Origin: Bacteroidales bacterium | GTDB lineage: Bacteria; Bacteroidota; Bacteroidia; Bacteroidales; F082 | Length of the DNA stretch: 64,000 nucleotides | Assembly: GCA_017477425.1 (NCBI GenBank) | Contig: JAFUVT010000031.1 | Coordinates: 16,412-80,411, forward strand | Reading direction: 5' to 3' | In this document: in pieces, positions 53,989-62,379 of the stretch | Layout of the letters: each line of letters opens with the position of its first letter | How positions within the stretch are numbered: position 1 is the first letter of the stretch | Position numbers and translations under genes: made by a program | The notes under the pieces: model-generated | The model's database searches: none | What the model was told of the DNA's origin: nothing | Seen by the model: only the letters and a program-made list of their open reading frames with translations

Positions 53989-55347
53989 ATGATTTTCAAG
54001 AGGAAAATATACGACAAACTGTTAGATTGGAAGCAGACCTCCAAGGGGACGAAGGCTTTGCTTTTGGAAGGCGCGCGACGCATCGGCAAGTCCACCATCG
54101 TGGAGCAATTTGCCAAAAACGAGTACAAATCCTACATCCTGATTGACTTCAACGATGTCAGTGCCGCCGTGCTCAACGCTTTCGAGAACTACCTGAACGA
54201 CCTTGATGCCTTTTTCGTGATTCTCGGCGCAGAATACGGCGTGACGCTCCACCGCCGCGAGTCAGTCATCATTTTTGACGAAGTGCAACGCTATCCCAAG
54301 GCGCGCCAGTCCATCAAGAAATTGGTGAAAGACGGGCGCTACGATTACATTGAGACGGGTTCGCTGATTTCCATCCGAGAGGCCGTGAAAGGCATCACCA
54401 TCCCCTCGGAGGAGCGTTCCGTCAAGATGTATCCTATGGATTTCGAGGAGTTTGCCACAGCTTTCGGCGACGAAAACCTCATCACCTACATCCGCCAATG
54501 CTTTGCCGAACGAAAGCCCTTGGAGCGCAACCTACACAACAAGGCCATGTTCCGCTTCAAGCAATATCTGTTGGTGGGCGGTATGCCGCAAAGCGTTTCT
54601 GCGTTTTTGGAGCACGATTGCGATTTTGCCATGGCCGACCGCGAAAAACGCGACATTTTGGCCTTATATCGCAACGACATCATGCGCATCGATGCCCAAT
54701 ACCGCTCGAAAGTGCTTTCCATCTTCGACCAGATTCCGGCCTTCCTCTCACGCCACGAAAAACGGGTGGTGCTGTCGGACATTGCCAAAGGCTCCTACTT
54801 CGACCAATACACCGACACTTTCTTCTGGTTGGGCGATTCCATGATTGTGAACGAGTGCTTCAACACCACCGACCCAAATGTGGGCTTGAGCCTGAACGAA
54901 GACCGCACCCTCATCAAGTGCTATATGGGTGACACGGGACTGTTGGTAAGCCATGCCTTCAATGAAAACGAGATTGCCGACGAACAACTCTACAAGCAGA
55001 TTCTCAACAACAAACTCTCGCTCAACCAAGGCATGTTGTATGAGAATGCCATCGCCCAAATGCTGGTGGCCAATGGGCACAAACTGTTTTTCTACACGCA
55101 CTACAACGAGGAAAAGCACCGCAACGACATCGAAATCGACTTCCTGATTTCAAACATGAGCAAAATCAAGTACAAGGTCTATCCCATTGAGGTAAAATCC
55201 TCAGCGCGCTACTCCACTGCCTCATTGGACAGTTTCGCGACCAAGTTCCGCGAACGAATCGACGTGTCCTACATCATCCACCCCCGAAATCTCATCGTGG
55301 GCGAAAAGCGCATCTCCATTCCTCCATATATGGCCATTTGCCTGTAA
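53989..55347 (+). CDS. AAA ATPase with DUF4143 domain (ATPase 2)
   Basis: 452 residues. Walker A GARRIGKS (28-35), Walker B SVIIFDEVQRYP, sensor-like YIETGSLIS, and a C-terminal DUF4143 with IDFLISNMS and YPIEVKSSARYSTASL (D...E-x-K pattern of PD-(D/E)XK folds). The start is the ATG at 53989, right behind the TATTTTTG box, so the mRNA may be nearly leaderless. Flanked by copies of the same 34-bp repeat pair (53920 and 55360) and by two copies of an inverted repeat, like a movable cassette. Role unknown. Confidence 0.88.
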   Translation: MIFKRKIYDKLLDWKQTSKGTKALLLEGARRIGKSTIVEQFAKNEYKSYILIDFNDVSAAVLNAFENYLNDLDAFFVILGAEYGVTLHRRESVIIFDEVQRYPKARQSIKKLVKDGRYDYIETGSLISIREAVKGITIPSEERSVKMYPMDFEEFATAFGDENLITYIRQCFAERKPLERNLHNKAMFRFKQYLLVGGMPQSVSAFLEHDCDFAMADREKRDILALYRNDIMRIDAQYRSKVLSIFDQIPAFLSRHEKRVVLSDIAKGSYFDQYTDTFFWLGDSMIVNECFNTTDPNVGLSLNEDRTLIKCYMGDTGLLVSHAFNENEIADEQLYKQILNNKLSLNQGMLYENAIAQMLVANGHKLFFYTHYNEEKHRNDIEIDFLISNMSKIKYKVYPIEVKSSARYSTASLDSFATKFRERIDVSYIIHPRNLIVGEKRISIPPYMAICL

Positions 55348-55359
55348 AAAACCGCATTA

Positions 55360-55411
55360 TACCTGCGCATTGTCAAAGATTTTGGGGTTTCCATACCTGC
55401 GCATTGTCAAA
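55360..55411. repeat. 34-bp direct repeat pair after ATPase 2 (array B)
   Basis: TACCTGCGCATTGTCAAA at 55360 and 55394, same orientation, same 34-base period and nearly the same spacer (GATTTTGGGGTTTC) as arrays A and C. Confidence 0.9.
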
Positions 55412-55419
55412 AATGCCGC

Positions 55420-55466
55420 TATAATCAGCCATAAGTCGGAAAAAATTTGGGTTATGGCTGATTATA
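55420..55466. repeat. Inverted repeat element, copy 2
   Basis: TATAATCAGCCATAA (55420-55434) and TTATGGCTGATTATA (55452-55466) are perfect complements around GTCGGAAAAAATTTGGG. It sits between two convergent genes and could also serve as a terminator. Confidence 0.85.
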
Positions 55467-55474
55467 AACCCATT

Positions 55475-55891
55475 CTATGCGCTCAATAATTCTGTGCCGA
55501 GAGCGTGCAAAGTGACTCGAATCTGTTGCAATCGCTTCTCGCTCGGTTTGGAAATGCCATAGATATAACGCGCCAGCAGACTCTTGTTGATGCCGATGGC
55601 GTTGGCCACTTCCGACACGTTGAGCCACGGGAAACGCTTGAACATAGCCGCCACTTCGTTTTGGCTATTTGGCTCGCTCGTCTCGTAGAAACTCGAAATG
55701 TGCATGTCTGCATCCAAGTCTTCCCACCGAATCGACGTGCCTTCATCGTCAATGGCAAAATCGCTGCGTTGTTCCATCGAGGCTTCTTTCAGTTCAGGAT
55801 AAGCCTCCAATGGGCGACTTAACACGCGACCTTCTGTGGTCTTCATGTAGATTCTGTTCTCGTCAAACCAGATGTTCTTTATCTTTTCCAT
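55475..55891 (-). CDS. DUF2442-HTH regulator
   Basis: 138 residues: an N-terminal DUF2442-like domain (MKTTEGRVLSRPLEAYPELKEA to about residue 70) and a C-terminal HTH (NVSEVANAIGINKSLLARYI, about 93-125). DUF2442 proteins often pair with DUF4160 toxins as antitoxins; no such partner is adjacent here, so it may be an orphan. A perfect 18-base palindrome lies 13 bases before the start, and copy C of the repeat pair lies 70 bases further up. Confidence 0.82.
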   Translation of the reverse strand: MEKIKNIWFDENRIYMKTTEGRVLSRPLEAYPELKEASMEQRSDFAIDDEGTSIRWEDLDADMHISSFYETSEPNSQNEVAAMFKRFPWLNVSEVANAIGINKSLLARYIYGISKPSEKRLQQIRVTLHALGTELLSA

Positions 55892-55904
55892 TTCGGCAAA
55901 AATA

Positions 55905-55922
55905 GGTATAAAATTTTATACC
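55905..55922. promoter_or_regulatory. Operator-like palindrome before the DUF2442-HTH gene
   Basis: GGTATAAAATTTTATACC is a perfect 18-base palindrome placed between the start codon and the upstream repeats; the likely autoregulatory site of the HTH protein. Confidence 0.7.
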
Positions 55923-55963
55923 CGCAAGGGATATGAGCAAAATTCAGAAAAAAAAACGCGTTA

Positions 55964-56015
55964 TCCCTGCGCATTGTCAAAGATTTTGGGGTTTCTATAC
56001 CTGCGCATTGTCAAA
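55964..56015. repeat. 34-bp direct repeat pair upstream of the DUF2442-HTH gene (array C)
   Basis: (TC/TA)CCTGCGCATTGTCAAA at 55964 and 55998, same plus-strand orientation as arrays A and B although the neighbouring gene is on the minus strand. Confidence 0.88.
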
Positions 56016-56071
56016 AATGGTTTGAAAAAAGCCGACATTGCTGCCGGCTTATTCAGAAATCATCTATACAG

Positions 56072-56293
56072 TTATTCCAGATGAGTATATAGTTTTGACA
56101 CCCAAAGTTCATGACCCTTGAAGTCTATTTTGTAAAAGTCTCCTGACTCGCCTAAATACTTGAATTTTTCACCAACATTGGGATGCCGATTAGAACCATC
56201 GCCCCATTTGAAAGTGTCAGCACTGGTAGAAGGGCCAAGTCTTAAACGGAGATCGGTTCCGTCTATAACGACATAGCTATTGGCATTCCGGTT
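56072..56293 (-). pseudogene. SH3-like domain cut off from the upstream lipoprotein by an in-frame stop
   Basis: The frame of the six-repeat lipoprotein continues past its TAA (56294-56296) for 73 more codons. The extension reads YVVIDGTDLRLRLGPSTSA, a gap, then GEKFKYLGESGDFYKIDF and GHELWVSKLYTHLE, a textbook bacterial SH3b domain. It has no start codon of its own in a suitable place. Either the stop is a recent nonsense mutation (or sequencing error), or read-through adds the domain to some molecules. Confidence 0.8.
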
Positions 56294-58465
56294 TTAGTTT
56301 TTCTTTTTACGAAGATTTTCATCGGTTACTTTATCACCTTCGGTTAGGATAGCCCATGAGCCATCAATCATCTTAACATCTAGATATGAAGGGTAGGTTT
56401 TAGGGGCTTTGTTTGAATCAGTCCATACCTTTTTGTCAAAGGAGATTCTATAATGATCAGATATTTTTTCGACCAAAACATTGCTGATTTCTTGCCTGAA
56501 TTCTGGATATTTGTTCAACAGTTTTTCTTTTGATGCCTTAATTTGTTCTTTTGTATATGAAGATTGATAATAATTAACTTGTTTAGCATACAAAGAAGAC
56601 ATTCTATTTATGTCTCTTTCATTATGATATTGCGACCATAAAGAGGCTATTTGACGTATGCTTTCATCGTCTATGTCACTTGTAGTTCTGCTGTAGTTGT
56701 TATTATTTTGATAGCTTTCGTTTGAGGAAATATATGGAACATTGTGGTTTTGCTGTTCTGAAGATGTGTTATCATGGGAGCCTTCCAAGTTGTATAATAT
56801 ATTCAACAAATAGGATTTTAATTGGCTTATAGGCACTTCGCCTATCTTTTTCTTAACCCCAGTCTCCTTCTCGACTTCATAAACATCGTAAACTTTACCC
56901 TCGAACAATACCGTTAGTACATTGAATTGTTGGGTGGCCTCTACCACAACATCGTCAACCCATCCAGTCCCTTTTTTGTATATTGAAGCATTCCCTATTT
57001 CTTCTTTCCCTTCGGAGCCAATGCGAAATGGCAAATAATAAGTGCCATATTTGCTCAGATACTTTACACGGTATAATTTTCCTTCATAATCGAACTCGTA
57101 TTCTTTGATTTTCGCCTCGCTTCTTCTATTGACGACATCCATTGGAGATTGAAATGAACTAAATTCAAGTGCCTCGGTTCGTCTGCCATTCACAAAATGA
57201 TAGGCCGTAATTCCATTTTTGAAATCAAACTCATATCTCTCGTTCCCTTTCGTCATGGAAGTTGGATATTCGTATTTCCCATAACTACCATTATAAGTCC
57301 AGCCTCCTTCAGCAGGCTTTTTTACATAAATCACATTACGCAATTCAAGCACATCCCTTTGAGGGTCTTGAAAAGATTGAAACCAAATTTTTGAGCTTTC
57401 GACACCGTTGATAAACTTGGTGGCAGTTTTGTTATTATAATCAAACTCGTATCGCTCATTTCCTTTAGACATAGATAGAGGAAATTCATATTTACCATAA
57501 CTACCACTACTTTTCCAGCCATCTACATCCTTCTTAGTATAAACTACATTTCTCAATTCCAACACATCCATAACAGGATCGGTAAACTGAGAAAACCACG
57601 TTTTAGTGGATTGTTCATTACCCACAAGTAACGTTGCCGTCTTGTTTTGGTAATCAAACACAATGGTATTACCCTCTTTGGTCATAGAAGAAGGCCAACC
57701 ATTTTTCGTTTTGTTTTCATCCAAGTGCCATCCTTTGACAATACATCTTTCCGAGCCAATAACATCTCTCATTTGCAGAACGTCTTCATAAGGGTTTTGA
57801 ATGGCCGAGAATTGGATTCTATCTGCATTCTCCTTATCGAGATAATGTATGACGGAAAGGCTGGGGTAGTCAATCTCGAATTTTTCATCGCCTTTTGAAA
57901 TGGACGAAGGCCAGTTGTTTTCTCCATAAGAACCACTATATTGCCAACCATCCACAATAAACTTCTCGACTTTTCTCGTCACGTTTCGCTGCTCCAAGGC
58001 ATCTTCCTGGGGATTCTGGAATGCACTGAACCAGAGTTTTTCGGCATTGTCGGGATCAAAATAGTGTACAACTGCATTGTTGTCGTAATCAAATACATAT
58101 TTTTCCACTCCTTTGTATATGAACCATGGCCATTGCTGCTCCCCTTTTGTTACATCACTATATATCCATCCATCATCCATATATTTCAACACCTTAAAAA
58201 CACCACGTTTCTTCAAAGCATCTGTTTTTGGGTTTTTGAAACGTTTAAACCAAATCTTCTCAGCATTTTGCTCGTCAAAGTAATGAATGGCTGTGTTATG
58301 CGAATAGTCAAACTCATATCTTTCCGAACCATTTGACATTGACAATGGCCATTTTTTATCACCATAGCTTCCAAAACTTTCCCATTTACCATTCGTGCAA
58401 GATGAATGCAAAACGGTTACCATAGAAAAGAAAATCAATGCGAACAAACACTTATTTATATTCAT
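56294..58465 (-). CDS. Large lipoprotein with six tandem repeats and NTF2-like domain
   Basis: 723 residues from the ATG at 58465. Lipobox LHSSC (Cys near 23). Residues about 26-455 are six diverged repeats of about 70 residues, each with GWxxxGSYG, WP/FP-xSMSKG, YEFDYxN, HYFD..NAE-x-IWF and a F-Q-(N/D)-P-x-x-D-x-L-x-x-R-(N/D)-V end. A region with a strand-rich GKLYRVKYLSKYGTYYLPF follows, then a linker, then an NTF2/SnoaL-like domain (about 590-715: IASLWSQYHNERDINRMSSLYA). The SH3 domain expected after it lies beyond an in-frame TAA. A+T-rich and unlike its neighbours; function unknown. Confidence 0.82.
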   Translation of the reverse strand: MNINKCLFALIFFSMVTVLHSSCTNGKWESFGSYGDKKWPLSMSNGSERYEFDYSHNTAIHYFDEQNAEKIWFKRFKNPKTDALKKRGVFKVLKYMDDGWIYSDVTKGEQQWPWFIYKGVEKYVFDYDNNAVVHYFDPDNAEKLWFSAFQNPQEDALEQRNVTRKVEKFIVDGWQYSGSYGENNWPSSISKGDEKFEIDYPSLSVIHYLDKENADRIQFSAIQNPYEDVLQMRDVIGSERCIVKGWHLDENKTKNGWPSSMTKEGNTIVFDYQNKTATLLVGNEQSTKTWFSQFTDPVMDVLELRNVVYTKKDVDGWKSSGSYGKYEFPLSMSKGNERYEFDYNNKTATKFINGVESSKIWFQSFQDPQRDVLELRNVIYVKKPAEGGWTYNGSYGKYEYPTSMTKGNERYEFDFKNGITAYHFVNGRRTEALEFSSFQSPMDVVNRRSEAKIKEYEFDYEGKLYRVKYLSKYGTYYLPFRIGSEGKEEIGNASIYKKGTGWVDDVVVEATQQFNVLTVLFEGKVYDVYEVEKETGVKKKIGEVPISQLKSYLLNILYNLEGSHDNTSSEQQNHNVPYISSNESYQNNNNYSRTTSDIDDESIRQIASLWSQYHNERDINRMSSLYAKQVNYYQSSYTKEQIKASKEKLLNKYPEFRQEISNVLVEKISDHYRISFDKKVWTDSNKAPKTYPSYLDVKMIDGSWAILTEGDKVTDENLRKKKN

Positions 58466-58526
58466 TTTGAATTGTTTTGATAAATGTTTCACCAATCATA
58501 CCGAATATTGTTTACCCAAAATCACT

Positions 58527-59495
58527 CTAATCATTCAATACGAAAGACATAGACGCATAACTCCTCACACGTACAGCAATCCCCCACTTCTTGCCAGGCT
58601 TCCATTTTGGCATAGACTTGACGACGCGCACTAATTCTTCGTCGCAGTCACCGCCAATGCCACTGATCACTTCCACGTTAGAGATGCTACCATCGGGTTC
58701 GACAACGAAGCCGACCAACACTCTGCCTTGGTATCTAGCACTTTCAGGATAATTGAAGTTCTTAGCTAAATATGCCATTTTTCCTCCTTCTCCACCAGGG
58801 AATTCTGGCATTTCATCTACTATGCTGTATATTGAATCAATATTTCTCAATACCATAAGAGAATCATTATATCTTTGTTGTTCTTCTCTCTCCAATCTCT
58901 GTTGTTCTTTCATCGACTCTATTTTGTACTGTTGAACCATCTTTTGAGCATCTTCATCGGAAAGGATGACTATGTCATGAGGGAACTTCAAAAAGTCATT
59001 GAGGTCTTGTGTATCATCGCTCCATCCAGAAGCTACAAATTCTAGGGCTAATCCACCTATCGCTTGTATTGTAGCTTCATCTGTTTGTTCCAGTTTAATT
59101 GTCTTGCCTTTCCAATGATAGAACAAAAACTCTACATCTTTTCCTCTAATGGTATAATAAGGGGATATATCTAATTCCTCTTCCAATTCCAATCGAATTT
59201 GGTTAATATTACTACAGCCCCACCTTATTTCAACGATTCTCTTGTCTTTTTCCACTAATGTTACCATGGCTGTTGGTCCATAATAACCACCACTTTTGAC
59301 ATATCTAAGTGTTTTCCTATCACCTTTTTCCTCGCGTTCTTTCAATTCGAACCCTTTTTGTTTAAGCTTTTCAACAGCCGAGGTCTTTGAACAATTCAAA
59401 GGAATGTCAACAACAATCACATCCTTCAATTGTTGTGAAAACGCAGATATAACCAAAAACAGCGAACAAATCGCTAAAAGCAGTCTTTTACCCAT
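58527..59495 (-). CDS. Exported protein with C-terminal TonB domain
   Basis: 322 residues: signal peptide (1-20), a middle region of unknown type, a Glu/Gln-rich helix (about 185-215) and a C-terminal TonB-like domain (about 230-320: PEFPGGEGGKMAYLAKNFNYP, ARYQGRVLVGFVVEPDG). It lacks the N-terminal membrane anchor of a true energy transducer, so it is probably a periplasmic or surface protein that borrowed the domain. A+T-rich; lies 61 bases upstream of the repeat lipoprotein and may share a transcript with it. Confidence 0.85.
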   Translation of the reverse strand: MGKRLLLAICSLFLVISAFSQQLKDVIVVDIPLNCSKTSAVEKLKQKGFELKEREEKGDRKTLRYVKSGGYYGPTAMVTLVEKDKRIVEIRWGCSNINQIRLELEEELDISPYYTIRGKDVEFLFYHWKGKTIKLEQTDEATIQAIGGLALEFVASGWSDDTQDLNDFLKFPHDIVILSDEDAQKMVQQYKIESMKEQQRLEREEQQRYNDSLMVLRNIDSIYSIVDEMPEFPGGEGGKMAYLAKNFNYPESARYQGRVLVGFVVEPDGSISNVEVISGIGGDCDEELVRVVKSMPKWKPGKKWGIAVRVRSYASMSFVLND

Positions 59496-59570
59496 AATAA
59501 TTTGTTTTGATTATTAACAATTTAACCACTATTTATTCCTAACCTAATACTCTATAATGCAACTTATAGT

Positions 59571-60302
59571 CTATTGCTTGATTGGTGCCATACCAATCTC
59601 TTCCGTAATCTCTTTTCCTTTTTCAAGCGACCAACATCTGAACATAGATTCGCTTTCTTTCGTTTTTCCGCGAAGGTTCATTAATGTTCCATTATCAAAC
59701 GATTTGATAATTTCAATGAAGTATCGAAGAACACTTTTATCGCCTTCCTTGGCATTGTTCAATTTGACAAAGTCTTTCAAATGGTCGTTTCTTGAAGCAT
59801 TGTTGGCCTTGAACTCAATGAGGGCAATCCTTTGCAGGTGGTTGTCGAAGATGACAAGGTCAAATTCGCCAGAGCGTCCTCTATCATCTTGCTTCGGAGC
59901 CCCATCTTTACTGAACCCGCTATAAGCATCTTGTGTCGGTGTCTCAAAAGAATAATACACATCCCAACCTTCAGCAATTTTCTTATTCAATTGCTCTACG
60001 AAAACACAACGAAGTTCTTGCTCACTGATTCTAGTTGTCTCATCTCTTTTTTTGGGGAAAACTATTCTGCTTAGTTTTAGCCTACTCGGGTTGTCAAGCT
60101 TTGGTGCATTTTCTTGCTGATAATTGTAGGCGTCTTGAATCGCTTCAAAAGTTTTGTAAACTACATCTTCAATGTAATCCTTTGTAGTTCGAGTTGTTTT
60201 ATCCATACAACAAACCCTAATTTCGTGACGGGCGCAACCTCTTTCGCCTATAGCTTCCCCGATTCGGCAAATACCACACAAGAAGGCTAGGAAACTCATC
60301 AT
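59571..60302 (-). CDS. PD-(D/E)XK-like protein of unknown function
   Basis: 243 residues from the ATG at 60302; a second ATG at 60206 would drop a Cys-rich N-terminus (CGIC, GCARHEIRVCC) that may be a real metal-binding module, so the start is uncertain. The centre has GEFDLVIFD followed by RIALIEFKAN, the D-x(n)-E-x-K arrangement of PD-(D/E)XK nucleases, with downstream helical segments. No restriction or CRISPR genes are adjacent; role unknown. Confidence 0.7.
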   Translation of the reverse strand: MMSFLAFLCGICRIGEAIGERGCARHEIRVCCMDKTTRTTKDYIEDVVYKTFEAIQDAYNYQQENAPKLDNPSRLKLSRIVFPKKRDETTRISEQELRCVFVEQLNKKIAEGWDVYYSFETPTQDAYSGFSKDGAPKQDDRGRSGEFDLVIFDNHLQRIALIEFKANNASRNDHLKDFVKLNNAKEGDKSVLRYFIEIIKSFDNGTLMNLRGKTKESESMFRCWSLEKGKEITEEIGMAPIKQ

Positions 60303-60606
60303 ACCTGTTTTTAGAATGCAGGCTCTGGAACACCTCTGAGAATAAAACAGATACTCATTTGCCTAGCCTGAATTGTATCAACAAGATTAATGATTGAATA
60401 CAAAATAGGCTCGCAAACTTGCATCTTATATCCATTCTCAAAATTTTCCAGATTTTGCATTCTAGGATACAAGCACAAATTGCCTTCAACTGCTCGGATT
60501 TCTCCCCGAACAATCGGTGGCAAATATACGAAGATTTTGAAATCGCAACGTTATTTTGAAAGATTTTTATCTGATTTTGAAAGATTTCTTGCCGTAGGCA
60601 ATCCTT
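60303..60606. other. 304-base interval upstream of the PD-(D/E)XK-like gene
   Basis: A minus-strand frame of 70 codons (60311-60523, ending GVPEPAF) is present and protein-like in composition, but I could not assign it and would not call it a gene with confidence. TAGAATGCA (60312-60320) and TGCATTCTA (60456-60464) are inverted 9-mers bounding most of it. GATTTTGAAAGATTT recurs directly at about 60555 and 60580. Confidence 0.4.
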
Positions 60607-62145
60607 TTATTTCTCCCAGAACTCCGCCCCTTCAATGCCGATTTCCTTCGGGTCGAAGACGGGGTCTTTGCCTTCTTTCTTCTGCTTCTCGTAGGATTTC
60701 AACGCCCTGAAAGCCCTAGGGGAGAGCAAAAGGATGGCGATGATGTTGATCCATGCCATCGCACCCACACCGATGTCGCCAACAGTCCACACCAAGCCGC
60801 TGCCCACCAACGAACCGACGAACACCGCCGAGATGGTGCCTATGCGCAGTATCCATATCACAATCTTCTCGCCACGGTCGTCACCGAAACGCATGTCGGC
60901 ACGCTCCAATTCGTCCAACCGCTCGGGATGTTTCTTGAAAATGCGTCGTCTCCAGCGGTTGAACAAATACACCAGGTTGGTTTCAGCGTAATAGTAATAA
61001 GCCATAATGGTGGTGAAAGCGAAGAAAAACAAGGCGATGGAGACAATCATGTCACCAGCGCGCTGACCCACCACCGTGCCGATGGCTCCCGTAGTGTAGA
61101 ACACTCCTGGCTCCCCTTCGGGGGCGTTGGGATTCTGCTGCAGATAAGTGACCACGACGCCCGTTGGGGTCTGCTGTACGGTGTCAACGATGTTGTAGGT
61201 ACGACAGGCCAGAATCATCATGGCGGTAGCGGTACAGACGAGCAATGTGTCGATATACACCGAAAAAGCTTGGACGAGACCTTGTTTTACCGGGTGGCTC
61301 ACCTTGGCCGCCGCTGCCACAATAGGGCCAGTGCCTTGTCCGGCCTCATTGCTGTATATGCCACGTTTGACGCCCCATGCGATGGTGCTACCGAGGATGG
61401 CACCCCCTATCTCGTTGATGCCTACGGCACTGCGTAACATCTGAACAAACACGTCGGGAACGACCTTGTAGTTGATGACAAGCACCACAATCGACAAGAG
61501 AATGTAAATCACGGCCATGACGGGAGCCACGATTTGGGCCACATTGGCAATACGCTTGACGCCGCCGATAATCACCAAGGCGATGAGCGCGGCTACGATA
61601 ACGCCTATCACCCAAGCCTCCACGCCAAAGGCACGCGCACACGATAGGGCGATGCCGTTGCACTGCACAGGAGGCAGGAAAATGCCACACGCGACAGCGG
61701 CTAGCACGGCAAACAGCACACCAAAGAACCGCGAACGCAGCCCATTCTCTATGTAATAAGCAGGGCCGCCACGAAACTGCCCGTTATGGTCCTCCTTATA
61801 AACTTGTGCGAGAGTGGCTTCCGCGAAGGCACTTCCCGCTCCGAAAAAGGCGATGATCCACATCCAAACGATGGCACCCGGACCACCGTAGCCGATGGCC
61901 GTGGCCACGCCTACGATGTTGCCCGTGCCCACACGCCCCGAGAGCGCCATCGAGAACGCCTGAAACGAGGTGATGCCCGTCTTTTGGGAATGGTCGGTGG
62001 AGAACAGCAGCCGCGCCATCTCGCGGAACCGCCGCACCTGCACGAAGCGCGTTCCTATGGAGAAATACAAGCCCGCCAGCAGGCAAATCGCCACCAATGC
62101 TGGGCTCCACACATAGCCGCTTATGGTTTGAATAAGTTGTTCCAT
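60607..62145 (-). CDS. AGCS family alanine/glycine:cation symporter
   Basis: 512 residues, about eleven membrane helices. The family signature GxGNIxGVATA (SGRVGTGNIVGVATAIGYGGPGA), the FRGGPAYYIENG and KRGIYSNEAGQGTGPIVAAAA motifs are clear. Imports alanine or glycine with Na+ or H+. The start at 62145 (MEQLIQTISGYVW) gives a normal N-terminus; the longer frame to 62310 runs through a promoter region of the divergent small gene. Confidence 0.93.
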   Translation of the reverse strand: MEQLIQTISGYVWSPALVAICLLAGLYFSIGTRFVQVRRFREMARLLFSTDHSQKTGITSFQAFSMALSGRVGTGNIVGVATAIGYGGPGAIVWMWIIAFFGAGSAFAEATLAQVYKEDHNGQFRGGPAYYIENGLRSRFFGVLFAVLAAVACGIFLPPVQCNGIALSCARAFGVEAWVIGVIVAALIALVIIGGVKRIANVAQIVAPVMAVIYILLSIVVLVINYKVVPDVFVQMLRSAVGINEIGGAILGSTIAWGVKRGIYSNEAGQGTGPIVAAAAKVSHPVKQGLVQAFSVYIDTLLVCTATAMMILACRTYNIVDTVQQTPTGVVVTYLQQNPNAPEGEPGVFYTTGAIGTVVGQRAGDMIVSIALFFFAFTTIMAYYYYAETNLVYLFNRWRRRIFKKHPERLDELERADMRFGDDRGEKIVIWILRIGTISAVFVGSLVGSGLVWTVGDIGVGAMAWINIIAILLLSPRAFRALKSYEKQKKEGKDPVFDPKEIGIEGAEFWEK

Positions 62146-62228
62146 AACAAGTTGCCATTTTGAAGGGTCAAAGATAGGGATTTTTGACACAAAAACAGCA
62201 TTATCGGCAAAACAAACCCATTTATTTG

Positions 62229-62236
62229 TATTTTTG
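62229..62236 (+). promoter_or_regulatory. -7 box of the 35-residue lipoprotein gene
   Basis: TATTTTTG fits the consensus and lies 24 bases before the ATG. Confidence 0.5.
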
Positions 62237-62260
62237 CCCCAACACAAACAACAATCACAA

Positions 62261-62368
62261 ATGAAAAACAGGCTTTGCACCCTCGCCATTCTCTTATTGC
62301 TCCTTGTCATTCAAGGATGCGTCGTCATGGGCTATCGGAACCATTTCTCGGGAATAAATAGGAATTAA
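62261..62368 (+). CDS. Tiny lipoprotein, 35 residues
   Basis: MKNRLCTLAILLLLLVIQGC followed by VVMGYRNHFSGINRN. A signal peptide with lipobox IQGC at residues 17-20 leaves a mature peptide of only 16 residues. It has its own promoter box and is divergent from the AGCS gene. Function unknown; possibly a membrane-stress or entericidin-like peptide, which is a guess. Confidence 0.6.
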   Translation: MKNRLCTLAILLLLLVIQGCVVMGYRNHFSGINRN

Positions 62369-62379
62369 TGGGGTTTTAC

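Noticed and set aside
60311..60523. 70-codon minus-strand gene
   Set aside because: Possible, but no family, no promoter and no start signal could be supported; kept as a note only.
62146..62310. N-terminal extension of the AGCS symporter
   Set aside because: It is Cys-rich, overlaps the promoter of the divergent small lipoprotein gene, and family members start near MEQLIQ.
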